Shown one piece after another: positions 18,689-28,371 of a stretch of 64,000 bases of DNA. Position numbers and translations under genes: made by a program. The notes under the pieces were generated by a model. That model was not told the DNA's origin. It worked only from the letters and a program-made list of their open reading frames with translations, and did not search any database. The stretch's first letter is position 1, and every line of letters begins with the position of its first letter. The stretch comes from Williamsia sp. (GTDB lineage: Bacteria; Bacteroidota; Bacteroidia; Chitinophagales; Chitinophagaceae). The stretch spans positions 1 through 64,000 of the forward strand of contig JADCRZ010000001.1 in NCBI GenBank assembly GCA_015069695.1, given 5' to 3'.

Positions 18689-18843
18689 AAGATCCAATAT
18701 CCTATGAAAAACAGAATATTCTTTCAAAGCTTGTACCAGCTTGTTTTTCCGGGCTTTGTGCAACCCGGACTGCGTAATTCTTTCTTCCCAGGGCTTTTTC
18801 CGTTTAAGGAGGCCGGGAAATAAATACTCAAATGATCTACAAT

Positions 18844-20679
18844 TTATTTAAGGTCTAATTTTATCTGTAACTCGCTGAACTGGTGAGCGTCGATGGTGCT
18901 GGGGGCATCCAGCATTACGTCGCGGCCGCTGTTGTTTTTGGGAAAAGCAATAAAATCACGGATGCTTTCACTGCCGCCCAGGATCGCACATAGCCGGTCG
19001 AACCCAAAGGCAATGCCGCCATGCGGGGGGGCTCCGTATTCAAAGGCACCGAGCAGGAATCCGAATTTGTGCCGGGCTTCTTCGCGAGACATACCCAGGG
19101 CATCAAACATCTTTTCCTGCAGGTCGCGCTGGAAGATACGGATAGAGCCACCGCCGATCTCGTTGCCGTTGAGTACCATATCGTAGGCATTGGCCTTGAT
19201 GCCGGCATAAGGATGCTGCAGGTATTCTTCCTGGTTTGCTACTTGCGGACTGTTGCTGATCATGGTATCGATGTCGCTGGGTTTGGGCGATGTGAAGGGA
19301 TGGTGGCGGGCTACCCATCTGCCTGGCTGGCCTTCTTCTTCGGCCCATTCAAAGAGCGGGAAATCAAGCACCCAGAGCAGCCTGAACTCGTCTTTTTTCC
19401 GCATGCCCAGCCGCTCGCCCATTTCCAGCCGCAGCTCACTGATGGCTTTGCGCGTTCTTTCTTCCCTGCCTGCTAAGATCAGGATCAGATCGCCTGGCTT
19501 TGCCTCACAGGAGGCGGCAATGGCCTGTAATTTTTCCGGACCGTAAAATTTATCTACAGAGCTTTTAAAGCTTCCGTCTGCATTGCACTTGATAGTAACC
19601 AACCCCTGCATACCGATCTGCGGGCGTTTTACCCAGTCGGTAATTTCATCGGTTTGTTTGCGGGTATATTCGCTGGCGCCGGGTACGGCAATGGCCACCA
19701 CGGTTTCTGCGTTGTCGAATACGCCAAAGCCGGCACCCCCGATCAGCTCGCCGGTAGCCCGTTGTACGCCTTCTTTTTTCAGGGGCGACTTCAGGTTGGT
19801 GAGTTTCATATCAAAGCGGATGTCAGGTTTGTCGTTGCCGTAGTTCCACATGGCTTCTTCCCAGCTCATGCGTTCTACTGGTTCGGTATAATCGATTCCT
19901 TTTACGTCTTTGAAGATGGCTTTGATCATGCCTTCAAACATCCGGAGGATGTCTTCCTGTTCCACAAAACACATTTCACAGTCGATCTGGGTAAACTCCG
20001 GCTGGCGGTCGGCACGCAGGTCTTCGTCGCGGAAACATTTTACGATCTGGTAATAACGGTCGTAGCCGCTCACCATGAGCAACTGTTTAAATGTTTGCGG
20101 GCTCTGGGGCAGGGCATAGAACTGTCCGGGGTTCATGCGGGAGGGCACCACAAAATCACGGGCGCCTTCCGGGGTGGAACGGATCAGGAAAGGCGTTTCC
20201 AGGTCCATAAACCCCTTCTCGTGCAGGTAGTTGCGGGCGGCGCGGTTAACGGCATAGCGCAGCTCGAGGTTGCGCTTGACGGCATTTCTGCGCAGATCGA
20301 GATAGCGGTATTTCATCCGCAGATCATCGCCCCCGTCTGTATCATCCTGGATGGTAAAAGGCGGAACGGCCGATCTGTTGAGGATGGTAAAATCTTTTAC
20401 CCGGATTTCAATATCCCCGGTGGAAAGCTGCGGGTTTTTGTTGCTTCTTTCCTGCACGGTGCCTGAAGCCTGCAGCACAAATTCGCGGCCCAGGGGTTGA
20501 TCATCCAGCTTTTTGTTCAGCTCTTCCCCCAGCAGCAGCTGGGTGATGCCGTAGCGGTCGCGCAGGTCGATAAAAGTAATGCTACCGAATTTGCGGATGG
20601 TCTGTACCCATCCGGCCAGGGTTACCTCGTTGGGGACATCGGTCAAGCGTAATTCACCGCAGGTATGTGTTCTATACAT
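18844..20679 (-). CDS. aspS: Aspartyl-tRNA synthetase
   Basis: A 611-residue class II synthetase of the bacterial type. It has an N-terminal OB-fold anticodon-binding domain (about 1-105, with [20 protein letters not shown]), motif 2 ([18 protein letters not shown]), a bacterial GAD insertion domain (about 290-410) and motif 3 ([16 protein letters not shown]). The length is normal. It charges tRNA-Asp in the cytoplasm. The ATG at 20679 gives the standard [12 protein letters not shown]-terminus. A TACCTTTG box 41 bp upstream is a plausible -7 promoter element. Confidence 0.97.
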   Translation of the reverse strand: MYRTHTCGELRLTDVPNEVTLAGWVQTIRKFGSITFIDLRDRYGITQLLLGEELNKKLDDQPLGREFVLQASGTVQERSNKNPQLSTGDIEIRVKDFTILNRSAVPPFTIQDDTDGGDDLRMKYRYLDLRRNAVKRNLELRYAVNRAARNYLHEKGFMDLETPFLIRSTPEGARDFVVPSRMNPGQFYALPQSPQTFKQLLMVSGYDRYYQIVKCFRDEDLRADRQPEFTQIDCEMCFVEQEDILRMFEGMIKAIFKDVKGIDYTEPVERMSWEEAMWNYGNDKPDIRFDMKLTNLKSPLKKEGVQRATGELIGGAGFGVFDNAETVVAIAVPGASEYTRKQTDEITDWVKRPQIGMQGLVTIKCNADGSFKSSVDKFYGPEKLQAIAASCEAKPGDLILILAGREERTRKAISELRLEMGERLGMRKKDEFRLLWVLDFPLFEWAEEEGQPGRWVARHHPFTSPKPSDIDTMISNSPQVANQEEYLQHPYAGIKANAYDMVLNGNEIGGGSIRIFQRDLQEKMFDALGMSREEARHKFGFLLGAFEYGAPPHGGIAFGFDRLCAILGGSESIRDFIAFPKNNSGRDVMLDAPSTIDAHQFSELQIKLDLK

Positions 20680-20720
20680 GGTCAGCCTTTTTGGACAATT
20701 ACCTATTGTTTTTTGCGCGG

Positions 20721-20728
20721 CAAAGGTA
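20721..20728 (-). promoter_or_regulatory. Candidate -7 box of aspS
   Basis: On the minus strand the sequence is TACCTTTG, a perfect match to TAnnTTTG, 41 bp upstream of the aspS start. No TTTG is found 19-21 bp further upstream, so only half of the consensus is present. Confidence 0.4.
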
Positions 20729-21023
20729 AAGAAACAGGGATATGCTTGGGCGCAGGGGCGGAATTAGTTGTTTTATAATTTTTGTTGTACCTTATGCAGC
20801 ATTTACTGCCCTGCTTTGCTCTTAAAGAGTAATGTAACCCGAACAACAACCATCCTGATATCCGCATACGTTTATTGCCAAGGGGAATAAAATGATTGAT
20901 AGCAATAGCTTATGAAGTATCCATAACCTGAACCCCCTCTTTTTTGAAAAGCTGACATGAAACGTCCATGCTGTGAGTAAACCCGGAACAACCCATTTCT
21001 GATCTGCAAAAGAAAATGCCACC

Positions 21024-21821
21024 ATGGAAGTGTTTTTGATTTATCTGGCTTTGTTCGGGACCGTATTGTTGTTGAAATTCCTGTCCGGTTACGTGTATGC
21101 CTACCTGATAAAAAAGAGAAAAAAAGAATTCGGGCAGCAGCAGGATTATTACTTCCGGATCGTTTCCGGCAACATCCGCTATTTTAACCGCCTCTCGCCT
21201 GTTGAGCAGGAGAAATTCCTGTTCAGGACTTACCTGTTTCACCACCAGAAAAAATTTCATTATGTAGGCGTGACCACCCAGCCGGAGATGCCGGTGCTCA
21301 TCAGTGCGGTGGCGGTACAGCTCACCATGGGACTGGAACGGTTTTCCCTCAACTATTTCAAAGACATCTACGTCCTCAAGCACGATTACCACTACGGTTA
21401 TTACTCCCTTCCCTTTATGGGCCATGTGGACAACAGCGGCATTTATCTGTCTTGGGACAATTTCTACCAGGGTATAAAAAACAGCTCGGATGTAAGCAAT
21501 GTAGGCATGCACGAGATGGCCCATGCGCTGGCGTATGTAAATTTTGTTACCAAAACAGAGGAAGACCGGCATTTCTCGCAGGAGTTCCGCTATTTCTCCA
21601 AGGTGGCCCGTCCTATTTTTCAGGCTATGCAGCGGGGCCAGCGGAACCTGCTGGGTGATTATGCGGCCACCAATTACCATGAGTTCTGGGCGGTGAGTGT
21701 AGAAACTTTTTTTGGCAATCCGGTCCGCTTCCAGCACCAGCTGCCGGAGCTGTATGCTGCCATGGTAAAGCTCCTGAACCAGGACCCGGTAGCCCAGCTG
21801 AAGCGGCCGGTAGAAAGCTGA
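21024..21821 (+). CDS. mtfA: MtfA-type zinc peptidase (M90)
   Basis: A 265-residue protein with one N-terminal membrane segment (LIYLALFGTVLLLKFLSG) and a soluble domain resembling MtfA/YeeI. The zinc motif HEMAH is at residues 163-167, and a later YHEFWAVSVETFF segment supplies a further conserved Glu. In E. coli MtfA binds the glucose regulator Mlc and has peptidase activity; that partner is not expected here, so the role is open. The membrane anchor is a difference from the E. coli protein. It precedes tRNA-Ser by 80 bp on the same strand. Confidence 0.8.
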   Translation: MEVFLIYLALFGTVLLLKFLSGYVYAYLIKKRKKEFGQQQDYYFRIVSGNIRYFNRLSPVEQEKFLFRTYLFHHQKKFHYVGVTTQPEMPVLISAVAVQLTMGLERFSLNYFKDIYVLKHDYHYGYYSLPFMGHVDNSGIYLSWDNFYQGIKNSSDVSNVGMHEMAHALAYVNFVTKTEEDRHFSQEFRYFSKVARPIFQAMQRGQRNLLGDYAATNYHEFWAVSVETFFGNPVRFQHQLPELYAAMVKLLNQDPVAQLKRPVES

Positions 21822-21842
21822 TTTCTTGTACCAAGAAAAAGG

Positions 21843-21873
21843 TTTGGACGACAACAATTAATGTTTATTTTTG
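21843..21873 (+). promoter_or_regulatory. Bacteroidota-type promoter of tRNA-Ser
   Basis: TTTG (21843-21846), 19 nt, then TATTTTTG (21866-21873) is an exact match to TTTG-N19-TAnnTTTG. The tRNA begins 28 bp downstream. Confidence 0.8.
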
Positions 21874-21901
21874 CCACCCCAATCGGGAAACCGGTTGATG
21901 G

Positions 21902-21990
21902 GGTGAGGTGCCTGAGTGGCCGAAAGGAACGGTTTGCTAAACCGTCGTACGGGTTAAACTGTACCGAGGGTTCGAATCCCTCCCTCACCG
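21902..21990 (+). tRNA. trnS: tRNA-Ser (anticodon GCU)
   Basis: An 89-nt class II tRNA with a long variable arm. Acceptor strands GGTGAGG and CCTCACC pair, the anticodon loop is TTGCTAA (anticodon GCT, reading AGC/AGU), and the T loop is TTCGAAT. CCA is not encoded. A region of gene remnants begins directly downstream, so its 3' end is a candidate integration site. Confidence 0.96.
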
Positions 21991-22014
21991 CTAAAAACGC
22001 TAACAAATTCGCTT

Positions 22015-22050
22015 AAAAGCCCCCAAATTTTATGGTTTGCGGGCTTTTTC
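22015..22050 (+). terminator. Hairpin terminator after tRNA-Ser
   Basis: AAAGCCCCCAAA pairs imperfectly with TTTGCGGGCTTTTT across an AT-rich loop, and a T-run follows. It is the likely end of the tRNA-Ser transcript. Confidence 0.6.
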
Positions 22051-22265
22051 GTTTGAGTGACCCTCCAAACTGCGCAAAACTGCTCAAAGTTGGCGGGAGT
22101 ATTCGGGACTCGTAATTGTGCCAAGCCATTTTATGCAATCCGTCCAATTTTCACGGTTTGATACATAAGCCGCAGTTTTTGTAATTGTTTGTCCCACACA
22201 TTATTCAAATTATTGATTGCCATTTTTTATTATTTTCAATAGTTAAATAAAGCGCATCTTTTTGT

Positions 22266-22418
22266 ATGAAAACTTATGATTCAGAAGCCTTCATTTCTTA
22301 TGCTTGGGGTGGGGAAAGTGAAGACATCGTAAATGAGCTGGATGCATTCCTACAGCGTAAGGGACTCACGATTGTACGGGATAAGAGAGATTTGGGGTTT
22401 AAAGTGGAAAAAACATAG
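22266..22418 (+). pseudogene. TIR-domain gene stub (first 50 codons)
   Basis: An open frame of 50 codons reads MKTYDSEAFISYAW, then a Gly/Glu stretch, then DAFLQRKGLTIVRDKRDLGF, then a stop. This matches the first two strands and helix of a TIR domain (FISYAW and the box-2-like RDKRDLG). It ends well before the catalytic Glu region, so it cannot be a functional NADase. The matching sequence stops abruptly at about codon 46. TIR proteins of this type are often part of antiphage or signalling systems. The stub lies 275 bp after tRNA-Ser, in a region of other remnants. Confidence 0.65.
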
Positions 22419-22850
22419 ATAGATGCTGGTTCTTCGTTATTTCCAGTTTATGCAAAGCAAAGCCACTTTATTCCTGAATCGGCTTCTCAACTACCGGTAG
22501 GTTTAGTACAACATGGGTATTGACAATAGCGGGGCTGACGGAAAATCAATGAACTTTTGGTTACGCATTAAGCGGTTGTTCCGGGCTTGACGAATAAAGC
22601 CCAGCATTAGTTCTTAGTGTTTAACTTTATTAGAAAGCCAGGCAGCAATTCCATGCGGACGAATATGAAATTCCCCACCATCGGCAATACCTGCTCGTTA
22701 ACAGCAATGCGGCCCCGATAGTGTAAATTCGTAAGCTGCTTGTAAACTGCTGTGTTTGCATCGGCTCTGGTGGACGCAGTTCAGCTCGCTTGGTTAAACC
22801 CTTGTTGCCGATTGTCGGTGTTTCGCCTCGCGCTCGGACAGGGACCTACG
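22419..22850. other. Remnant-rich gap between TIR stub and SusD fragment
   Basis: No intact gene. On the minus strand a broken frame ending at 22614 reads DGGEFHIRPHGIAAWLSNKV near its C-terminus, after a frameshift from AVYKQLTNLHYRGRIAVNE. It looks like a decayed protein end that I cannot assign. Confidence 0.35.
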
Positions 22851-23048
22851 AACACCTATTTTGGTAAAAATGTATTTTCGGGAATTGCAACAAAAACCAT
22901 CCTTGACTGGGATGGAAAGAGCAAGGAATTGGTAAACCCCTATCCAACTACAGCTTTGCGGGTGTGGAACGACAAATTATACAGAAGTCCGATACCTTTG
23001 GACCAGATCAATCTATCCAAAAGGATAATCAGTCAGAATACCGGTTGA
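22851..23048 (+). pseudogene. SusD/RagB-like 3' fragment
   Basis: The last 65 codons of a SusD-like gene. The end reads RVWNDKLYRSPIPLDQINLS and then a QNTG stop, closely resembling the SusD C-terminal signature YPIPxxEI...QNPGW/Y. Everything upstream, including the lipoprotein leader and TPR helices, is missing, and no SusC gene precedes it. It lies 110 bp upstream of the GH29 gene. It is probably the relic of the SusCD pair that once belonged to the fucosidase locus. Confidence 0.6.
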
Positions 23049-23158
23049 CAATAATTATGGTTAGTTTAGCCTTCATCGGAAAGATACCCATAGTGTCTTG
23101 TTGTTGGGTATTCTTCCTTTCAGTAAATACCTTCACATTTATCCAATTGATCACACAT

Positions 23159-25261
23159 ATGATTAGAAGATTTTTTGAAAGAATGTTTTTCTGTCTATGC
23201 CTTACGCATGTTTGTTATGCTCAGACAACCTTACCGGAATCTGTGGGACCTGTGCCAAATGCCAATCAACTGCGTTGGCAGGAAATGGAGTACTACGCCT
23301 TTGTTCATTTTTCTACAAACACATTTACCGACCAGGAGTGGGGTTATGGCGCACCCGAGGATATCAAACTTTTCAATCCAACTGATCTAGACTGCGACCA
23401 GTGGGCAAGGGTGTGTAAGCAAGCAGGGATGAAGGGGATCATCATCACGGCAAAACACCATTCTGGCTTTTGCTTGTGGCCTACAGAAACTACTGAATAT
23501 TCCATAAAAAACTGTCCCTGGAAAAATGGCAAAGGGGATATTGTTGGCGACCTGGCAAAGGCCTGCAAAAAGTATGGGTTGAAGCTTGGTATTTACATCT
23601 CACCCTGGGATCGAAACAATGCGAACTATGGTATGCTCGATGCGGATGGCAGTGCCCCTTATGTGAAAAATATCTTCAGAAAACAAATCGAGGAATGCCT
23701 TACGAAATACGGCGACATTTTCGAGATTTGGTTTGATGGCGCAAACGGCGGCGATGGTTATTACGGTGGGGCCAGAACTACCCGCAGAATAGACCGCAGA
23801 ACTTATTACGATTGGCAAAACACGTACAAGCTTATTCGAAAACTGCAACCAAAGATCGTGATCTGGAATGACAATGGAGACAGGGCCGATCTGCGTTGGG
23901 TCGGAACTGAAGCTGGGTATGTAGGAGAAACCAATTGGAGTTTATTGAATGCCACAGGCGATGTGCCTGAAAATATGCTCAGGTTTGGTGTGGAAAACGG
24001 CGACTCATGGGTTCCGGGCGAAGTGAACACCTCTATCCGTCCGGGATGGTTTTATCACACTTATGAGGACAGCCGTGTAAAAACACTGACGAAATTGATG
24101 GACACCTATTACAACTCCATCGGTCGAAACGGAACTTTTCTGCTCAATTTCCCCATTGATAAGCGGGGAAGGATACACGAACTGGACGAAAAAGTTTCAG
24201 CAGATTTGGCGAACACGATCAAGAATGCTTTTTCCGTCAATCTTGCTTCAGGCAAAAAAGCAACCGCATCAAATGTGCGTGGCAAGTCGGCTCAATTTTC
24301 CGCAGCTAACGCATTGGATGGTAAGAAGGAAACCTATTGGGCAACGGACGACAGTGTAAATACGGCGTCGTTAACGATCGATTTCGGCAAGCCTACTTCT
24401 TTCAACAACTTCTTGGCGCAGGAATATATTGCTCTCGGGCAACGGGTAAAAGCTTTCACCCTTGAAGCTTTGGTAGATGGTCAATGGAAGGAAGTCGTTA
24501 AACAAACTACGATCGGCTACAAACGGATCCTTCGTTTTCCTACCGTAAAGGCCACACAGGTGCGCTTTTCAATAACCGATGCAAAAGCAAATCCGCTTAT
24601 CAGCAATGTTGCTATTTACAATGCTCCCCAAATTCTGGTAGCACCAGATGTTCTGAGAAATAGGGCTGGCGAAGTAACAATCAATGCAGCAGATAAAGAG
24701 TCGGTTGTTTATTATACCTTGGATGGAACCGATCCTACAAAAGGTTCAAAACAATATACAGGACCCATTGCTACTGATGGCAAGCTGGAAGTAAAGGCTG
24801 TTGCATACGATGGTACCTCCAACAAAAGCAGTCCTATTACGCATGAGAAGTTTGATGTGGTAAAGAAAGATTGGAAAATGCCGGGTATTGAGAACCAGCG
24901 AGTAAATGATGTTATCGACGGAAACCCTGCCACTGCCTGGTACCAACCACAGAGCAATAAGATGCCGGTTGATCTTGTCATTGATCTGGGAAAAACAGAG
25001 AACCTGGTTGGTTTTAAATATTTGCCCGGACAAACCCGCACAACAGGCATTATCACCAATTACCAGTTTTATGTGTCACAGGATAATGAACAATGGCAGC
25101 TGGTGAATGAAGGTGAGTTCTCCAATATTAAAAACAACCCAATGTGGCAAATAAAAACGTTCAATGAGGTAAAGACACGGTACATCAAATTACGGGCATT
25201 AAAGAACACGCAAAACAATGATGCTGTAGGATATGCGGAGGTGGATGTAATTACGAAATAG
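23159..25261 (+). CDS. Secreted alpha-L-fucosidase (GH29) with CBM32-like domains
   Basis: A 700-residue exported enzyme. A signal peptide ends near THVCYAQ. Residues about 30-360 are the GH29 barrel, with AFVHFSTNTFTDQEWGYG, TAKHHSGFCLWPTE and IFEIWFDGANGGDG, where Asp193 is the expected nucleophile. A discoidin-like module (about 360-490), a chitobiase C-terminal-like module (about 495-560, YYTLDGTDPT) and a second discoidin-like module (about 565-700) follow and probably bind glycan. It would release L-fucose from host or plant glycans. I chose the ATG at 23159 because it starts the leader; the frame is open upstream into the SusD fragment. Intact, unlike its neighbours. Confidence 0.88.
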   Translation: MIRRFFERMFFCLCLTHVCYAQTTLPESVGPVPNANQLRWQEMEYYAFVHFSTNTFTDQEWGYGAPEDIKLFNPTDLDCDQWARVCKQAGMKGIIITAKHHSGFCLWPTETTEYSIKNCPWKNGKGDIVGDLAKACKKYGLKLGIYISPWDRNNANYGMLDADGSAPYVKNIFRKQIEECLTKYGDIFEIWFDGANGGDGYYGGARTTRRIDRRTYYDWQNTYKLIRKLQPKIVIWNDNGDRADLRWVGTEAGYVGETNWSLLNATGDVPENMLRFGVENGDSWVPGEVNTSIRPGWFYHTYEDSRVKTLTKLMDTYYNSIGRNGTFLLNFPIDKRGRIHELDEKVSADLANTIKNAFSVNLASGKKATASNVRGKSAQFSAANALDGKKETYWATDDSVNTASLTIDFGKPTSFNNFLAQEYIALGQRVKAFTLEALVDGQWKEVVKQTTIGYKRILRFPTVKATQVRFSITDAKANPLISNVAIYNAPQILVAPDVLRNRAGEVTINAADKESVVYYTLDGTDPTKGSKQYTGPIATDGKLEVKAVAYDGTSNKSSPITHEKFDVVKKDWKMPGIENQRVNDVIDGNPATAWYQPQSNKMPVDLVIDLGKTENLVGFKYLPGQTRTTGIITNYQFYVSQDNEQWQLVNEGEFSNIKNNPMWQIKTFNEVKTRYIKLRALKNTQNNDAVGYAEVDVITK

Positions 25262-25360
25262 ATCTCGATCGGGCTATAAAGCTCGATGAGGGTCAGCATT
25301 GAACGAGTTTTAAACGCCTAAAAAATTTGATTTGTACCGCCGATCGTTAAACTGTCCAAG

Positions 25361-27412
25361 ATGAGGTGTCAGTTTCCGGTCAATCTTTTTTTATCTGCTT
25401 GTTTTCTTTTTTGGATGTCCACCGTAAATGCACAAACACAAAACGATTGGGAGAACCAGCAAATCTCGGGCATCAATAAGGAAAATTCACATGCCACTAT
25501 TTTTCTCCAGAAAGACAAATTATCAAATCCGGATGTCGTATCGTTGAATGGAATTTGGAAGTTCAATTGGTGGCCAAATCCGGATCAGCGGGAAAAGGAT
25601 TTTTATAAACCTGGTTATGATCTTTCCAAGTGGAGCAATAGCGTGGTTCCCGGTAATTGGCAATTGCAGGGTTTTGATCTGCCGGTGTTTCAAAATATCC
25701 CCTATCCTTTCAAGCTCAATGCACCTTTTGTGATGGGGGAGCCCCCCAAAAAACTATTACACGTATGATCATCGCAATCCTGTCGGAAGTTATTGTACCT
25801 CGTTCAATTTCCCGGCAAATGCGAAAGACCGGGAGGTATTTCTCCACTTCGGTGGCGTGGAGTCTGCCATGTACATTTGGATAAATGGCGTGAAGGTCGG
25901 TTTTAGCAAAAGCAGCTATACGCCTGCTGAATTTGATGTTACAAAGTACTTGCGCCATGGTGACAATAAACTGGCAGTGGAAGTTTACCGGTTTTCAGAT
26001 GGGAGCTATTTGGAAGACATCGATTTCTGGCGATTGAGTGGCATCTTCCGTGATGTCGAGCTGCATATACGTCCCAAAACTTTTGTCCAGGATTATTTTA
26101 TTGCAGTCAGTCCGACTGATGATTTTTCGACAGCGGCTGTTAACATCAAATTGAACCTTCAAAACCGTTCTTCTCAAGCTGCGAAAAATTTGACGATTGA
26201 AGCAAGAATATCAGGCATGGATAAGCAGAACAATGCTATTAAGGTTCTGTTGTCAAAAAAAATGTCCCGGTAAAGGCTTCTTCCCGTGCAAAGATCTCAT
26301 TGAATACAGTTTTGGCAAATCCAAAACTCTGGTCAGCAGAAACACCTATCTCTATGATGTGGAATTGGTTTTGAAGAACGGTGCCGATGAAATCCTGGAA
26401 ACGATACATAGCCGTTTTGGGGTAAAGAGAGTGGAGGTAAAAGGAGAAGGGTTTTACATAAACGGGCAGTTGGTTAAATTACGCGGAGTCAATCGTCATG
26501 AGCATTATTCACGTACCGGAAGACATGTCGACAGACAGACCATTGAAACAGATATACGCTTGATCAAGCAGGCAAATATTAATATGATCCGGACATCACA
26601 CTATCCGAACGAGCCTTATTTCTACGAGTTGTGCGATGAATACGGCATTTGCGTAATGGACGAAGCGAACAACGAATCACATGGTTATGGTATCGGCAAC
26701 CGCCAGTTAGGAGATGACTCTACCTGGAAACAAGCGCATGTGGATAGGTCCGTATCGATGGTGGAGAGAGACAAAAATCATGCGTGTATCACAGCTATCC
26801 AATGAGCAAGGGCGTACTGTCGTTCGTTTTAACATTGAGTTGCCGACCATCGGCGCTAATTATATGCTTGAATATGCCATAAACGGAAAAGGACAAATAC
26901 AGGTTCAAGCCAACTGCCAACCAACAAAAGATTCTATACCGCTCATGCCGAAATTTGGTATGCGGATGCGCATTCCATGGAACTTTGAAAAGATAAGCTG
27001 GTATGGCCGTGGGCCAAATGAAAATTATCCCGACCGCAAAACAGGCTCGTTGATCGGCTTGTATGATTTAAAGCTGGAAAACTTTATGACTGATTATGTG
27101 GCATCGCAGGATAATGCCAACCGCACAGATGTCCGTTGGTTTTCTTTTGCCTCCACGAAGGCTGATTTTATAAAAGTGACTGGTTTGCAGCCGCTCTGTT
27201 TTCATGCATGGAACTATACCGAAGAAGATTTGGAAAAAGCAAAACATGGGTTTGAATTGCCGCAAAGAGAATTCATCAATTTAAACATTGACTTACATGT
27301 GCACGGTGTCGGCGGGAACGATTCATGGGGTGCCAAGACAATGGAAAGATATACCATTTATGGCAATAAGCCGACCCAGTATGGCTTTGTAATGGAATCC
27401 GTGAACCAATAA
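25361..27412 (+). pseudogene. Broken GH2 beta-galactosidase (first copy)
   Basis: The remains of a LacZ-type enzyme. The leader and sugar-binding domain run from 25361 (WKFNWWPNPDQREKDFY; VVPGNWQLQGFD). Frameshifts occur in the C6A6 tract at 25742-25753, in the A8 tract at 26255-26262 and near 26350. The barrel start is recognisable ([42 protein letters not shown]). At about 26790-26800 the sequence jumps from ERDKNHACI directly to the small-chain domain ([26 protein letters not shown]). This removes most of the barrel, including the catalytic glutamates. It cannot make an active enzyme. Confidence 0.85.
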
Positions 27413-27475
27413 ACAATTCAATATAATCGACCACAAGCGTGGTGCAAATCTCCGGTGAATAGTTTACAGAAATAA

Positions 27476-28141
27476 TTACAAGATGAAAAGGGGACTATCG
27501 GATACGTAGTGGGTGGTACAGCATGGTATCGCAAGCATTTCAGAATGGGCAGTATTCAAGACAAAAAACCAACGGTCTGTTTTGACGGGGTGTATATGAA
27601 CAGCGATGTTTGGATCAATGGTCATCATCTCGGCAATCATCCGTCCGTTGTATTTTGGAGTACCGGTAATGAAGTCAATGAACGGGTAGATTCGTCGGGG
27701 CTTGCCGTGGCCAAGAAATTAATCGGCGAAATAAAACGTCTTGATGATACCCGCCCGGTTACAAATGCGTTGTGCAGCTTTTACGACCATCCGGGCTATA
27801 AATGGGATGCAACAGCATCTGCATTTGCCCTGCTTGATGTTGGCAGTTATAACTATATGATGAAAGAATATGAGTCTGACCATGTGAAACATCCGGACCG
27901 GATCATGATGGGAACAGAGTCCTACCCCAAAGACATTTTAATTAATTGGAACCTGGTTGAGAAGCATGCTTATGTGATTGGCGATTTTGTGTGGACGGGA
28001 ATGGATCATTTGGGAGAAACAGGAGTGGGTTTTTCCCGCATTGATAGCAGGCAAAGACGAGGAGGGCTGCAACCTTTCCCGTGGTTTGTCTCCTGGGTCG
28101 GTGATATCGATATTACAGGCGGGAAAAAACCGCTAAAATAG
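27476..28141 (+). pseudogene. Broken GH2 glycosidase (second copy, internal deletion)
   Basis: A second, different GH2 relic. It begins in mid-domain (GGTAWYRKHFRM), runs through SDVWINGHHLGNHP, then jumps to PSVVFWSTGNEVNERVDSS with the acid/base Glu, continues with IMMGTESYPKD (nucleophile region) and FVWTGMDHLGE, and stops early after DIDITGGKKP through a frameshift near 28130. The first 90 or so codons, about 200 codons between the two NHP motifs and the C-terminal domains are missing. It resembles the DUF4982-type beta-galactosidases of Bacteroidota. Confidence 0.82.
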
Positions 28142-28167
28142 ATTCTGCAGCTAAAGATGTTCCTACA

Positions 28168-28333
28168 TTACCCTGAATGCGTAAATGCATCCGCCGTCAT
28201 AAAGTAAAAACCATTGTGGCCTCCGGCAAATAAAACCTTGTTGCCAGTGAAGGCACCCACCGGCGAAGTTATATCCTGCTTCGCTGAGTTGTGCGGTTGT
28301 AAAGCTGTTAGTAGCAACATCATAAATATCGAC
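28168..28333 (-). pseudogene. Kelch-repeat fragment
   Basis: Two minus-strand frames together read VDIYDVATNSFTTAQLSEAG and then GNKVLFAGGHNG, which is one Kelch repeat with a frameshift in between. It ends at a stop at 28168. No other part of the gene remains. It lies just past the stop codon of the serine hydrolase gene. Confidence 0.5.
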
Positions 28334-28371
28334 GGCCAGGGTAAATTCACAGATAATAAACAGAAAATTCA

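Noticed and set aside
18703-18823. 39-codon frame MKNRIFFQSLYQLVFPGF after uxuA
   Set aside because: It is short, unconserved as far as I can tell, and overlaps hairpin-forming sequence; nothing supports translation.
19654-20466. 270-codon frame opposite aspS
   Set aside because: aspS is certain on the other strand; the frame is an antisense shadow.
20910-21857. 315-codon frame opposite the MtfA-type gene
   Set aside because: It is antisense to a recognised zinc peptidase and shows no motifs of its own.
25742-25753. The first GH2 frameshift as a sequencing error in C6A6
   Set aside because: It may be an error on its own, but the same gene also has a large internal deletion and other shifts, so the gene is broken in any case.
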